Source of the DNA: Romanomermis culicivorax
Lineage: Eukaryota > Nematoda > Enoplea > Mermithida > Mermithidae
Length of the DNA: 64,000 nucleotides
NCBI GenBank assembly: GCA_963922205.1
Contig: CAWUHX010000007.1
Location: 2,766,877-2,830,876 of the forward strand
Reading direction: 5' to 3'
Positions 42,850 to 54,337 of the stretch are shown here, one piece after another. Numbering within the stretch: the stretch's first letter is position 1; every line of letters starts with the position of its first letter. A program made the translations under genes and the position numbers. The notes under the pieces were generated by a model. That model worked only from the letters and a program-made list of their open reading frames with translations, was not told where the DNA came from and ran no database searches.

Positions 42850-44274
42850 TAACCAAAATTAGGTTCAACTTGGTTTTGCAACGCCTTAAACGCATATCCC
42901 ACGGATCCCGATCTGGCGATCTGAACCTGTGGTCAAAACGACTTTTTCCTGATCACAGATCGCCTTGATATGATCATTTTTGATCCAAATCTAAATTTTT
43001 TGATCTATTATAGATCAAAAGTTTCCGGATTTTTTCTCCTGATGTGTATACTTTCATGCTGCGCAAATTTTCGGTCCAGATAAAAATTTTTGATCTTGAA
43101 CCATAATTTTTATACTTTCGCCTGGAAATACTAAAATTGTATAAATTGGATGTGTTCCTTGTGAATCTGATCCATTGTATCCTTTTTTATTATTTATATT
43201 TAATTTTATATTCGTATGGAGTCAATAAGTATTTATAATATGTAGTTTTTTATATGCAGTTTTATTTCATATTTATGTATTCAATGAATGTTTTAGATTT
43301 TTTTGCAGTTCACTCGAATTATGTACAACAAAGTAGAATGTACAAAACAAAATAAAAACAAAACCTTGGAAGATCGGTAAAACTAGTAAACGTCTACATA
43401 TGTACAAAAAATACAACAAATTAATGAAAAACATCAGGCGGCACAGATGAAGATCGACGACGTGCCCCTTATCTGTGTTTATCTCTTTATATCTTGAACG
43501 AACTTCTTAAAAATTACTACATATTACATTTTAAAGTATTATAAACATGATTAGAAAGTATAATATGGTAATAAAGTTGGCATATTTTTCGCAGGTTACA
43601 AATTTCGCAAACAAAAGTTGACATTGACACAAACAATTAGGATTTTTTTCTTGTACATGTTTGTCACTGTTTTCAAATGGTCTCTAAGATGCCATGCCCC
43701 TCTAGGATGCTGAAAAAAATGAAGCACAAGTTACCTGATCGTTAAAAATTTTAGACCGAGGCACACCATTATTGAATTTGAATGAAGCTCCACCTGAGCT
43801 GCGGCTTAAGCTGTACTTAACTCTATATGTTATAACATTGTCTTTAAGGTGCAGCTCAGCTGCAGCTTAACTTTCTCGATATGTTTTGTATGTACAACTT
43901 GAGCTGCAGCTGAGTTGCGCCTTAGTTAAACTGCAGCTCAAGTTAAAACTCAGCTGCAGCTTAAGTCTCTTTGATGAAACAGGCCCCTGTTTCAGTCTTT
44001 GCTCCAGTTTTTCAGACGGATTTGGTTTTTAGCAAACAGTACTCTCTAAAATTTCATAGCTGCTCTATGCTGAGATTGCATTGGAATAATGTGATCAAGA
44101 GTTGCTCTTCAGGGCCAACCTATTATCTCAATCATATAAAAAGGAAAAGTAACAATTGAAACAAAATTAATGATAATTTCATGATAACGTCTAACATTAA
44201 TTTAATCGTTTTTTTAAACTTAATTTTAAAATTTTTTCGTACATTCAAAGAATTCAAATTATATAAATATATAT

Positions 44275-44305
<31 letters not shown>

Positions 44306-45085
44306 GATTCTGATAAGTAACGCGGACATTGGGAAGAACCTGATCAGTCATGGTGTTGGAACGCTTACTACACAATTACTGATCAAATTATCTCTGATGT
44401 CGTTAGACCCTCGGATGATAAACCATTTTACATCTTCCTATGATTAATTTCTCCTAACCCGTACATTTGATGCTTCTTTGGAATGCACCTGATACATAAG
44501 GAGCTCGAACATAATTCAATTAGAATCGTTCTGCTTTCCGAACATTTTTTGATTTGGAAAAAAATCTAAATTGATCAGATTCACAATAAATATATTCGAT
44601 TTGTTTAAATTTCGCATTTCCAGGCGGAAGTAGGAAAAATATTAATCAGGATAAAAATTTTTGATCCGGATCAAAAATTTTGGTTCCACTCAGGATCAGA
44701 TTCACATAGAACATATCTGATTTGTCTAAATTTATTATTTCTAGGCGAAAGTAGAAAAAATTTGGTACAGGGTCAAAAATTTTGATTTAGATCAAAAATT
44801 TTGATTTGGATCAAAAATTTGATGCGTTGCATGAAAGTTTACGCCAGGAGAAAAAGATTCGAAAAATTTTGATCCGTACCAAAAAAATTTTTATTTGGAT
44901 CAAAAATACATCATATTGAGGTGATCCGTGATCCGGATCAGGAAAAAAATCCGTGTTAAGTCGTTTTGGCCACGGATCTGGATCGTAATCCGGGGGCATC
45001 CGGATATAAGTCGTTGCAAAACCAACTTCAGAAAACTTACTTTGGTCATGCCGATCCGGATCTGGATCCGCGTAAGACACGCTTT
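42850..45085. mobile_element. TIR element with GATCAAAAATTTT subterminal repeats
   Basis: Left sequence (GGTTTTGCAACGCC; GTGGTCAAAACGACTTTTTCC) is matched in reverse near 44,945-45,025 (GTCGTTTTGGCCAC; CGTTGCAAAACCAAC). Both are followed inward by many GGATCAAAAATTTT motifs. The centre holds a GAGCTGCAGCTGAGTTG-type palindromic block (43,780-43,980) and a (TA)n run (44,277-44,305). No coding frame is convincing. Confidence 0.55.
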
Positions 45086-46500
45086 CTGAGAGGATTCAAC
45101 TTAGTTGTGATAAGTAAAAAAGTAACCCTATTTAAAAATCACATATTTGGTGTAACTTGATGTGCTAGGGACGAAAATGATATTCATTTCGTCTGAAAAT
45201 CAAAACTCGCATAGGTACAGTTAGACAAAAGTTGCAATTTACGATTTTTTCGATTTTTGACATACACTTCTTTCAACTTTTGCAAGTTTAGGTACGCCAC
45301 ACATCGTGTTCTAAAAATTTACCCAATATTAGGCCAATGAATGGGCCACAATTTAATGTAGGATTTATTAGTGTAAAGTACGTATTAAGAATACAATAGT
45401 GCTCGACACATCAAATTTTGAGAACAAAAATTATCATTTTTTAAACAAAAATCACCATATATACCGCTAATGCTCATAAGCACCAAAAAATTCCTTATAC
45501 AATAGATTGTTTAGGATGTCTTACCAGCCGACAAAAAATTACGGAAATTCATGTACTGCTAGAGGGTCGCGGAACTTGGAGTATGAATACCATATCTTAT
45601 AATTTTATTTTCTGATAATTGCGACCTCTGTTGTGGGAGAATTAAAACTCGATACATTTCAAAAATGAGACATTAGAACAAGTTTCGTATGCTAAATATT
45701 AATGTAATGCTCACTTTGCATAAAAAATAAGATTTGCATAGCTACAGAACCAAAAAGTTGGAAATTTTCGCATTTTTTTGCATTTTTATATCTAGACTTA
45801 AGATGTACTGACCACCTAGCTTTAGGGTTGAACATTCATTAAATGCAGGGATTACAAGTGGTATAAAATTTTTTTTCCATTTTGCTTTTTAAACTTTAAA
45901 AGATTTTAAATGTTGAAAATGAGACAATAAAAATAGTTAAAAAGCTGATCGTTTCCTCAAAAATAACCGTTTGTACTGCTAAAGCTTTTAAAGAACCAAA
46001 ACTTCATCATGCAGTGGATATGTCCTCCTAGTTGTTAATGAAAAAGGACAAAACTTCATACGCTACTGCTATGGAGTTAAATATACAAAAAACAACACAC
46101 TATTTTGGTCGAGTAATTTTGATCTTCAATTCTTGATTAACAAAAGTTTGCCTTTCTCGAAATTTTATATTTCAGATTATATGATCTTGAAATATTAGGA
46201 GTGGACATAAACAAAGAAACAAAGCATCAGACTTGAAGCATTCGCTTTGGAATAAATCACTTCCCATATTCAAGTTCGGGTCATAGTCCTCCCGAAGATG
46301 ACTTGCTTCGAACAACGAGGAACCTGCAACTTGTTGCGCATGTTAGGTCATCTTTGGAAAAAGTCCTTTTTTGTGCATCAGTCTGAACATCATTTCATGT
46401 CAAAATCTTGATTGAGACATATTCCTTCATCAAACCTTCTTGGCAGAAACTTCTTTTGCTGCGGCAAGAGCGTTTTACATGTTCTTTGACTTTTGAGTTC

Positions 46501-46760
46501 TCATCTATATCCTACAATATTGGTGCCCTCTGTAGTGTAGAATTCTTGCAATGCTTCTTGAAGGTGTGGAATTAATAGCATCAAACGGACTGCTTCATTA
46601 TAAATGCACCAACTCAAAAAAGTTAATTCCATGTACAATGGCTCTTGGTGGAGTGAAAAGTACGATCTTAATCCAGAGTTGACACGGATATCCTGCATTA
46701 GAAGGGGTTGGCACTCAAAAGTCAAATAACATGTAAAATGTTCATACAAAGCAGAAGCAG
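46501..46760 (-). other. exon-like frame at the palindrome centre
   Basis: After an acceptor-like TTTTTTTCAG the minus strand stays open to 46,501 with protein-like sequence (EPLYMELTFLSWCIYNEAV). The equivalent piece of the left arm also follows a CAG but contains stops. It could be a terminal exon of a decayed transposase or host gene. No family recognised. Confidence 0.3.
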
Positions 46761-47749
46761 TTCCTGCTGAAAAAAATTTGATGAACGGATTCATGTAAAT
46801 GAAAAGTTTGATGCTGAAATTATATCAAGACTGATGCAAAAATGGACAGTTTTCCAAAGAAGAATTTCTATCAGTGCAAAAAGTTGCAAGTTTCTGGTAA
46901 TAGAAAAAAAAGTTCAGCCGCCTTCCTGAACACAGAGGAACCTACTACTATCCTACTGAAACGGACGATTTAGGTGAGGAATATCAAACAGAAGATTTGA
47001 ATGGCCCGATAATGATCTGAAGTAATTTCTTCGGAGCCTATTTGCCTCAAAGCTTGTAATGCAACGCTCTTCTACTCATGTCCAACCCCAATGCTTTGCT
47101 ATCCTTTAATCTGAAACATACATTTTCAAGAAAAGTCAATTTTTGTTGATGGATAATCGACTAAAATAGTTACAAGTTTTTTGTAGATTTTACCCATGTG
47201 AAGTTTTATCATGTTTGCGGGCATTTAGGAGATATCGTGAACTATATACTGCACAGTTAGACTATCGGTCCTTTTGAGCTTCAGTAGTGGGTAGCCATTT
47301 TTGTAGAAAAAACCAGCTTTTTAAACATTTTTGTGGTCTCATTTTCAACACTTCAAAACTTGCTGAAAGTTTAAAATGCAAAATTGGGAAAAAAATTCAT
47401 ATTACTTATAAAGCATTGTATTTCACGTTCGATGAATGTTTAACCAAAAAAGCTAGGTCGTGCCTAGGTTAATACATCTTAAATCTCGTAAATGGACAGA
47501 AAAATTAAAAAAATGTGAAAATTCCCAACTTTGGGGTACTGTAGTTGTGCGAATCTTATTTTTCATGTAAAGTGAGTATTACATCAATATTTAGCATACT
47601 GTCAGGTCAGGCCGATGTGACGTCGATATGCGAAGAGAAGGGCTTTCGGATATTTTTAATATTTAAGAAAATAACAAATAACAATATTTACATGAAATTA
47701 TGTTCGAGTTAAAAAAGCCCATCGTTCCGATAGTTGAGAGAAAAGCTGT

Positions 47750-47916
47750 ATGCGATTAAATGGGTATACTGCATGTGATGCAAAGCCCCAAAGGTGGGCA
47801 ATGAAAGACGATCCGATCATTGTTGGCTGTGGGACAGGTTCCCTGGCGCTTGAAAAACTGACCATTACAATATGTTGTAGGGACGACCCTATGCTCGAAA
47901 AATGGCTCCAAAAAAC
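47750..47916 (+). other. possible coding exon with splice donor beside the LTR insertion
   Basis: An ATG at 47,750 opens a 55-codon frame (KPQRWAMKDDPIIVGCGTGS, then EKLTITICCRDDPMLEKWL) that ends at AC|GTAAGTG. The composition and the conserved-looking DPIIVGCGTGS segment suggest a real exon, but no matching downstream exon was found. The retroelement begins 14 bp after the donor, so if the exon is real the insertion sits just inside its intron, in antisense. It lies in sequence absent from the left palindrome arm. Confidence 0.35.
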
Positions 47917-47930
47917 GTAAGTGTGAAAAC

Positions 47931-48837
47931 TGTAACGACCAGATTTGTGTGAGGTACTTTACTTCTAACCAATTAACCAATCGGTCGATACGGCGGGGAC
48001 AAATAACGGGGCGGGGGCGCTGGCGTACGGTTACAAATACGGGGCGATAATATACGAACAATCGACGGTCGCTTGAACGTCGAATACAAAACGGGGGCGG
48101 CGCGGTTGCTTGCAAATAAAAATACACGACACGGTTTAATTGCTTTCGAAGACGGTTGCTTGCAAATAAGGGAACGGCCGCAGATCAAAATAAAACGATT
48201 ACCACAGTCTAACAACTAACTAAATCACGCTTTGCTTCTGCTTTTATACGGCGATTTTGGCCACTCCCTGGGCGTCGCGGGAGGTCGAGCTTCTGTCCAT
48301 CTTCTTCCGCCAATCGTCGTTTCCTGCTACGCTTTTTATGCTTTCTTAATTACGCCTCTCTAATGCTTTTCTGGTACCGTATGCTTTCTGTGCTTCACTT
48401 GCTTTCTACGGTGGGCTTGGCCACACCTCTGTGCTTCTGTGCATGCTTCCTGTATCGGTTTCTCTGTATACACATGTTTTGTGGGGCCGCCGCTACTGTT
48501 ACACTTGAGACTACTGTACGGCGGGGCTTCTACGTATTTTACTGTGTGCAGGTGTTGTTTACGATTTTTACGGGGAATTACGGTAGCTGTGGAATGTGTA
48601 GTTTAGTGTAGGTTCTAGGGGAACAGCTGCCGTTTGTGCAAATTAATTGGGGCGTCTTAATTGGGCTACCGGGGTGTGAACGGATCAAAATAAAGTACTT
48701 CACGTAATTTTGTAGGAATGTTTGGGTGTGAATCCCAGACATCCTTGAGACGATTAAAAATAAAATAATATCTAATAAATGTCTATCACATACAGTATGC
48801 TACATATTTACAGTACTGCTTTAGCAGGTACGTTACA
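47931..48837 (-). repeat. 3' LTR of the retroelement
   Basis: 907 bp, matching the 5' LTR at nearly every position. TATAAAAG lies at 48,248-48,241. Directly preceded, in element orientation, by the polypurine tract. Confidence 0.92.
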
Positions 48838-48850
48838 TTTCCCTCCTTCC
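48838..48850 (-). promoter_or_regulatory. polypurine tract
   Basis: GGAAGGAGGGAAA in element orientation, immediately before the TGTAAC start of the 3' LTR, where plus-strand DNA synthesis is primed in LTR elements. Confidence 0.88.
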
Positions 48851-48868
48851 GGAGTTGAACATCCTCAT

Positions 48869-51800
48869 TCAAGGCTTTCGAGGTTGAGGAGGGGCGGTGG
48901 TAGATTCAATAGTTGCTTTCCGAGGGTAGAAAGTGGTTGTTTCGTTTACATGCACTGTAAATGCGATATTCTTATGAGGGTGTTTAAGTGTAACGTTGGG
49001 GTACATGAAATTCGTAACTGTATAGGGTCCGTTTTGGCGAGGGAGGAATTTGGGAGTCAGCCCTTGTTTACACAAATGATTTTTGTAGAGAATAAGATCA
49101 CCTGCCTTGTAATGTATGTTCTGAGCATGCTTGTTATACTGACGGGTATAGTGGGCTTGGGCTTTTTGCAAACTTTTCTGCACGGTTGAGAGTGCTTCTG
49201 TGAAATGCGATTTTACACAAAGAGGGTAATCGTCCAAATCAACCATGTAGGACGTGGGGAAAAAATTTAAAGCTGCATCTGATGGCAGATTAGCTTGCCT
49301 ACCGTGGAGTAATTCAAATGGGGGATACGAAGTGCTATCATTTTTATGAATGTTGATCGAAAAAACGGCATACGGGAGATAAGTATCCCAATTAGTGTGA
49401 TTTGAATTGATGTACATGCGGATACGGGTGGCTAGGGTTTGGTTGCAACGCTCAACTTCTCCATTGGCAATGGGATGGTATGGGGTAGTGTGAATTTTCT
49501 GAGTATTACATAAACTGGTGATCCGTGAGAAGAGATCGGATACAAAATCGGAGCCACGATCACAATGGATGAGTTTCTGGGACCCATGACGGCAAACAAT
49601 TTTGGTTACGAATAGCTTGGCAATAGTGGCTGCAGTGATGTCAGGGGTGGGGAATGCCTCCACGTACTTTGTGAAATAATTGATGAAAACGACAATGAAT
49701 CGGTTGCCGTCTTCAGTGAGGGGTAACGGTCCCATGCAATCAACACCAACTCGATCAAAGGGACCAGTCGGCTGAATTGGTACCAAGTTTGCATGTACTT
49801 TGTGCCTAAGAGCTTTCTGTGTCTGGCATGGGTGGCAAGTTTTGCAGTAACGTTTGATATCACGGCTCATTTGGGGCCAAAAATATTTCTGTCTGAGCAA
49901 GTGTAAAGTTTTCCGGGCCGCAAAATGACCTGTGAACTTGCTGTCATGATGTGAGGCGATGAGATGCTGGACTTGCGACTTGGGAATGTATAGTTTTGCC
50001 TGTTTGTCGACTATACGGAAGAGAATATTTTGATGCACTGCGAATTTGATAAGGGTAAGGGGGTGTTTTTGGGCGATTTTCGCTAAAATACTCTTGACAG
50101 TTGGGTCAGTGCGTTGGAGTTCGGCGAAGTTTTTCTGTTGCTCTTCTTCTTCAGTTGCTTCGGCTTCCAAAACTGAATTGATAGATGATATTTCGGGGCG
50201 GGTTTCTAATTGGTCGATGTCAAAGGATTGTTTTGCTGTCTGTGAGGGGAATCGAGAAACTGCATCTGCGTTGCGGTTAGCAGTGCCTTTCTTAGGGCGA
50301 ATGTCTAGCTGAATACCGGAGAGGGCTAATCCCCAACGGGCAATGCGAGGGGACGGGTTTTCCTTTTGTAAGACTGCCTGAACTGCTGTGTGGTCAGTGT
50401 GTACAATAACATGTTGCTGGAAAAGATAAGGGCGGAAATACTTGACAAATTCGACTACTGCAAGGGTTTCCAACTCAGTGATTGGGTAGTTGCGTTCTGC
50501 GGGTTTTAGTGTGCGGCTCCCAAAAGCAATGGGGCGATCCTGACCTTTACTATCTAGCTGACTGAGAATGGCGCCGATTCCGAGTTTTGAGGCGTCAGTT
50601 TGCAGAATAAACGGTTTTGTGAAGTCGGGGTGCTGCAGTATTGGGGCATGAATGAGTAATTCTTTTAGCTTAGTGAATGCATTTTGCTGTTCAGGGCCCC
50701 AGGAAAATTCTGAGTTCTTTTTGAGTAGCGATGTGAGTGGGCTAGAAACTTGAGAGCAATTCGGGATGAATCTGCGATAATACGAGGGTAGGCCAAGGAA
50801 TGACTTAACTTCTCTTGAGCTTTTGGGTGTGGGTATGTCATAGATGGCCTGTACCTTATGGGGATCTGGTGAAATGCCTTGCTGAGAAATGACGTGGCCT
50901 AAGTATTGGACCTGGGGTTGGCAGAATTTGCATTTTTGTATATTGAGTTTAAGGCCTGCTTGTGAGAATCGGGCAAGAATAGTGTCTAAACGTTCCAGCA
51001 TTTGGGCATGGGAGTCTGCGAATACCAAAACATCGTCGAGATATACAAGGCATGTGTTCCATTGCAGACCCGAAAGAATAACATCCATTAACCTTTGGAA
51101 GGTGGCTGGGGCATTGGTGAGTCCAAAGGGGAGGTAATTGAATTGATACTGGCCAGCTGAGCAATTAAAGGCCGTTTTTTCTCTGTCTGCTTGTGCTATG
51201 GGAATGGAATAGTATGCGTTGGATTGGTCAAGGGACGTAAAATATTTCATTCCACGGAGGGTGTCTAGAATTTCGTCTATATGGGGTAAGGGGTAGGTAT
51301 CTTTTTTGGTGACTTTGTTGAGGCCTCTAAAATCAATGCATAAACGATGGCCTCCATCTTTTTTGGGGACTAGAACTGTATTGGTACACCATGGAGAATT
51401 GCTTTGGCTTATGACACCTGCTGCTGCGAGTTGCTCAACTTCTGCTTGTATGATTTGCTTTTCTTTTGGGGAAGTCCGATAAAGTTGTCTACGTACGGGT
51501 TGGGAGCCATTGGTGTCAATTGTATGAGAAACTAGGGTGGTTCTGCCTACGTCCATTTTGGATTTAGCATATAATGTAGGGTACTTCGATAGGGCGCGTA
51601 GGAGTTGCATTTTCTCGGTTTCTGTGAGGTCACTGGAGGTTAAATTGACATTTTCTTTTAACCATGTGAATGTATCAAAACGGTTGGGCTGGTTTTGCGT
51701 TGAAGGGGTTAGATTAGTGGGAGCATTTTGTTTTGGGATGTAACATGAGACTGTACCAATGCATGTTCCAGGATAAAGAATTTGAGCTGTTTGCTGTGTG

Positions 51801-52339
51801 TTTAGGACCGATATGCGTATGCGACTGTTTTGGTTTTCAGAGATACAAGCTGCGAAATGGACTTTGGGATTCTGTTTGGGTTTTGGGGTGAATTCAAGCT
51901 GTTTGACCTGTAAGTACGATTTGGGCAAGGGGACAGTAAATTCGGTTACTGTACGGGGTGGTAATTCTAATTTCTCATCCAAATAAGTTCCACCACGAGT
52001 TGAAAGAGGGCTATATTCTAGGCCATCACAAGGTAGTATAACATTGCCAAATTTGACCTGTGATTTTTGATTGTTGATAGTGTATTCCAAAAATGGACTG
52101 AGAAAGTTTTTGCCTAGAAGGATGTCTGCTGTGCAATCTTTTTGGACATGGACCATGATTGTTTCCTGGATTGTTTGGGCTGTCACTGTGACGAAAGTGG
52201 TCCCTACAAAGTGAATTGGAAGATTATTTGCTGCTTTTGCTTGGACTAGCGGGGGTTTCATGTCTAACTGTAAAAGTTGAGCGATCCGGGAATCAATGAG
52301 TGAGTAAACTGCACCAGTGTCAATCATGCCTTTTGTCAT
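48869..52339 (-). CDS. pol: Pol polyprotein: protease, reverse transcriptase, RNase H, integrase
   Basis: 1,156 residues from the first ATG. The same frame is open 38 codons farther upstream, to the env stop, and that stretch looks like the first protease strand. Protease DTG is at residues 7-9. RT has LPFGLTNAPATFQ at about 405 and the YLDD active site at about 433. RNase H has LQTDAS at about 578 and a later HTDHTA. Integrase has an HHCC zinc finger (HHDSKFTGHF to CKTCHPC, about 798-840), the D-D-E triad (VGVDCMG, HCDRGSD, GEVERC) and a C-terminal GPY motif (NGPYTV). RT-RNaseH-IN order is Ty3/gypsy-like. No frame breaks. Being last in the element, it cannot be made by the usual gag-pol frameshift, so its expression is an open question. 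Confidence 0.95.
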   Translation of the reverse strand: MTKGMIDTGAVYSLIDSRIAQLLQLDMKPPLVQAKAANNLPIHFVGTTFVTVTAQTIQETIMVHVQKDCTADILLGKNFLSPFLEYTINNQKSQVKFGNVILPCDGLEYSPLSTRGGTYLDEKLELPPRTVTEFTVPLPKSYLQVKQLEFTPKPKQNPKVHFAACISENQNSRIRISVLNTQQTAQILYPGTCIGTVSCYIPKQNAPTNLTPSTQNQPNRFDTFTWLKENVNLTSSDLTETEKMQLLRALSKYPTLYAKSKMDVGRTTLVSHTIDTNGSQPVRRQLYRTSPKEKQIIQAEVEQLAAAGVISQSNSPWCTNTVLVPKKDGGHRLCIDFRGLNKVTKKDTYPLPHIDEILDTLRGMKYFTSLDQSNAYYSIPIAQADREKTAFNCSAGQYQFNYLPFGLTNAPATFQRLMDVILSGLQWNTCLVYLDDVLVFADSHAQMLERLDTILARFSQAGLKLNIQKCKFCQPQVQYLGHVISQQGISPDPHKVQAIYDIPTPKSSREVKSFLGLPSYYRRFIPNCSQVSSPLTSLLKKNSEFSWGPEQQNAFTKLKELLIHAPILQHPDFTKPFILQTDASKLGIGAILSQLDSKGQDRPIAFGSRTLKPAERNYPITELETLAVVEFVKYFRPYLFQQHVIVHTDHTAVQAVLQKENPSPRIARWGLALSGIQLDIRPKKGTANRNADAVSRFPSQTAKQSFDIDQLETRPEISSINSVLEAEATEEEEQQKNFAELQRTDPTVKSILAKIAQKHPLTLIKFAVHQNILFRIVDKQAKLYIPKSQVQHLIASHHDSKFTGHFAARKTLHLLRQKYFWPQMSRDIKRYCKTCHPCQTQKALRHKVHANLVPIQPTGPFDRVGVDCMGPLPLTEDGNRFIVVFINYFTKYVEAFPTPDITAATIAKLFVTKIVCRHGSQKLIHCDRGSDFVSDLFSRITSLCNTQKIHTTPYHPIANGEVERCNQTLATRIRMYINSNHTNWDTYLPYAVFSINIHKNDSTSYPPFELLHGRQANLPSDAALNFFPTSYMVDLDDYPLCVKSHFTEALSTVQKSLQKAQAHYTRQYNKHAQNIHYKAGDLILYKNHLCKQGLTPKFLPRQNGPYTVTNFMYPNVTLKHPHKNIAFTVHVNETTTFYPRKATIESTTAPPQPRKP

Positions 52340-52453
52340 TAATTTGCCGTTAAGTGTGATTGGAATATGAGGGGTATGTTTTTCAGGTACATTTTGGGGT
52401 GGCTTATTTGATGCAGATTGGTGAATTTGATTAATGAGTTCGATTGCAGGAGT

Positions 52454-52456
52454 TCA
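52454..52456 (-). other. single in-frame UGA between env and pol
   Basis: Env ends at a UGA (52,456-52,454), followed by ACTCCTGCA, and the same reading frame continues without another stop into protease. Suppression of this one codon would fuse Env to Pol. Alternatively splicing or internal initiation makes Pol. Confidence 0.85.
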
Positions 52457-54337
52457 GGGGGTATCAATATCGACAAGGACGTATTTCTGCTGCGTTTGTG
52501 CCCCACGACGATTAGCTAATTCTAAGAGAGCATGGCCGAATGATGGGGGAATGGTCTCATGTAAATGTCTGTTGTTTGATGGTATTTCGTATGCATGTTC
52601 GTTTGTGGCATGATGCTTTGGAGAGGGGAAATATTTTCGAAGAACGAGAAACGAATAAAAGACGCCTGCAATAACTACAGTAATAATGGCGAGATTGATA
52701 ATGATTTGCAGGGGTCCTTTGAGTAAATTGTTTAATCCATCCGTGAGACTTTGGGTAGTACCAGTTATTACATGTTCTATGCCTTGACTGGCGCCAGAGA
52801 GTGTATTTCCGAGTGCTTGGCCAGTGCCTGAGATCATGTTGTAAACTGTATCGGAATTGAGAGACATTTGGGCGGTGTAATTGACGAGTTTTTTGACAAT
52901 GTTTTCGAGTGTGTGAGTTTTGTAAATGTATTGTTTCAAAAAGAGTAAGTTGGTTGAAATAGTTGCAAGTTGATCATGAAAAATGGCGGGTGTATTAAAA
53001 TGAAAAAGGGAGAAATTTTGGTTCCAGACGATTTCTAAAGGTAAATTTGTGACATGCGGGGATCCTGTTTCACTTACCCATGTATTATTCTGTTTGTAAA
53101 GGGCTACATGCATGTGATGGCAGTCAACGGTTTGTGGGAAAGGGGTCAAATCGTTGCCACCTGGATTTGAAAACATGAGTTCAGTTCCTACGAGAATGGG
53201 CAAAAGTTTGTAGCATGTTTGGTTGATTTTATGGTTGTAAAAGACTTTGGATGCGTTTACCTGCTTGCAGGGCCAGACTGTGAGGGCTTCTCCTGTAAAT
53301 TCTGCTATGATGTCGGTTCTCTGTAGGAATGCACGCGCTCCAAGGGTTGCATCAAGACGTAAAATTTGCCATATGAGATCAAGGTGACGCTGTGCCTGTC
53401 TGCATAATTCATTCCATACATTTTTGAAATTTTGAATTTCGAATTCCTGTATTTTGTCTGCTAGATAGTTTAGTTTTGCATTGATGGGTTCAAAATCATC
53501 AAAATCGTATAGTGCAGTATGAGTTTCGTTGTTTTTTGGGGTTAAAAATGCGTTACGATGTGGGGTGCTTTTGTCTAATTGTACAATAATGCCTTGTTCG
53601 GTTAGAATGCTATCTTGGATTTCTGGGCAATTGGGGTTCGAAAAAACTGTATTTTTAACCGAGAATGCACCTTGTAGTTCTTCTATTATCATGTGAGTTT
53701 GTGTGAGTTTGATGGGATGTGTGTTTTTGTATTCGAAGGGGCATAAGTTTTCAAATGCTGTTTCATTCCAGATAATGGATCCGTCCGCTGTGACACAATG
53801 ACCTGATGTCGGTTTGCATGACCCTAGGTCACCTAATGTACCTGTCATAGATTTTCCATTCCAAGATGCTATTTGTCCTATTTCTATGATGACGTTAGTG
53901 ACCGAGGTACAATGGTCTGTACAACACCATGTGTATTCTACGCTTAGGGAGTTATTTGTTGACCAAAATCCTGGTTGGGTTTCGTATAATTTTTGACCGT
54001 TGTGTTCTTTGTCTATAACGATTGCCTTACAAACATGTGGGGTTAGATTTTGCATTTCGGTTTGGTCGAAGACAATACCTTTTGATCCAAAAAATCCTGT
54101 ATTAGTACAAATTTTGCGTTTGCGAACACTGCATTTGTATGCGTCTGTAATGTGGGGCTTAGTGGAGGGGATATAGATTTTTCCGAATGTTTGTACGGGT
54201 TTGTCTACTGTGGAAGGGGGCATGCATGATACAAGTTTCGGTATGCTGATTGAGTGACCGCTCAATGAAGTTCCACACATCTGAAATTGGGCACTACACG
54301 ATGTGGGGATTATTATACAAAGAAAAATACAAAACAT
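52454..54337 (-). CDS. env: envelope-like class I membrane glycoprotein
   Basis: 627 residues. The start shows a signal peptide (MFCIFLCIIIPTSCSA), then a cysteine-rich ectodomain with about a dozen N-glycosylation sequons, a Ser/Gly/Thr-rich amphipathic stretch (LSGASQGIEHVITGTTQSL), one transmembrane segment at about 544-566 (IIINLAIITVVIAGVFYSFL) and a 61-residue cytoplasmic tail. This is the layout of a viral fusion glycoprotein. The family is uncertain: the cysteine pattern reminds me of glycoproteins of negative-strand RNA viruses (class III), but this is a guess. It starts inside the gag end (-1 frame) and its stop UGA is in frame with pol. No frameshift or premature stop is present. 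Confidence 0.82.
   Translation of the reverse strand: MFCIFLCIIIPTSCSAQFQMCGTSLSGHSISIPKLVSCMPPSTVDKPVQTFGKIYIPSTKPHITDAYKCSVRKRKICTNTGFFGSKGIVFDQTEMQNLTPHVCKAIVIDKEHNGQKLYETQPGFWSTNNSLSVEYTWCCTDHCTSVTNVIIEIGQIASWNGKSMTGTLGDLGSCKPTSGHCVTADGSIIWNETAFENLCPFEYKNTHPIKLTQTHMIIEELQGAFSVKNTVFSNPNCPEIQDSILTEQGIIVQLDKSTPHRNAFLTPKNNETHTALYDFDDFEPINAKLNYLADKIQEFEIQNFKNVWNELCRQAQRHLDLIWQILRLDATLGARAFLQRTDIIAEFTGEALTVWPCKQVNASKVFYNHKINQTCYKLLPILVGTELMFSNPGGNDLTPFPQTVDCHHMHVALYKQNNTWVSETGSPHVTNLPLEIVWNQNFSLFHFNTPAIFHDQLATISTNLLFLKQYIYKTHTLENIVKKLVNYTAQMSLNSDTVYNMISGTGQALGNTLSGASQGIEHVITGTTQSLTDGLNNLLKGPLQIIINLAIITVVIAGVFYSFLVLRKYFPSPKHHATNEHAYEIPSNNRHLHETIPPSFGHALLELANRRGAQTQQKYVLVDIDTP

Noticed and set aside
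48363-48611. 82-codon plus-strand frame present in both LTRs
   Set aside because: Identical because the LTRs are identical. It is antisense to the element and has no recognisable domain, so chance is more likely.
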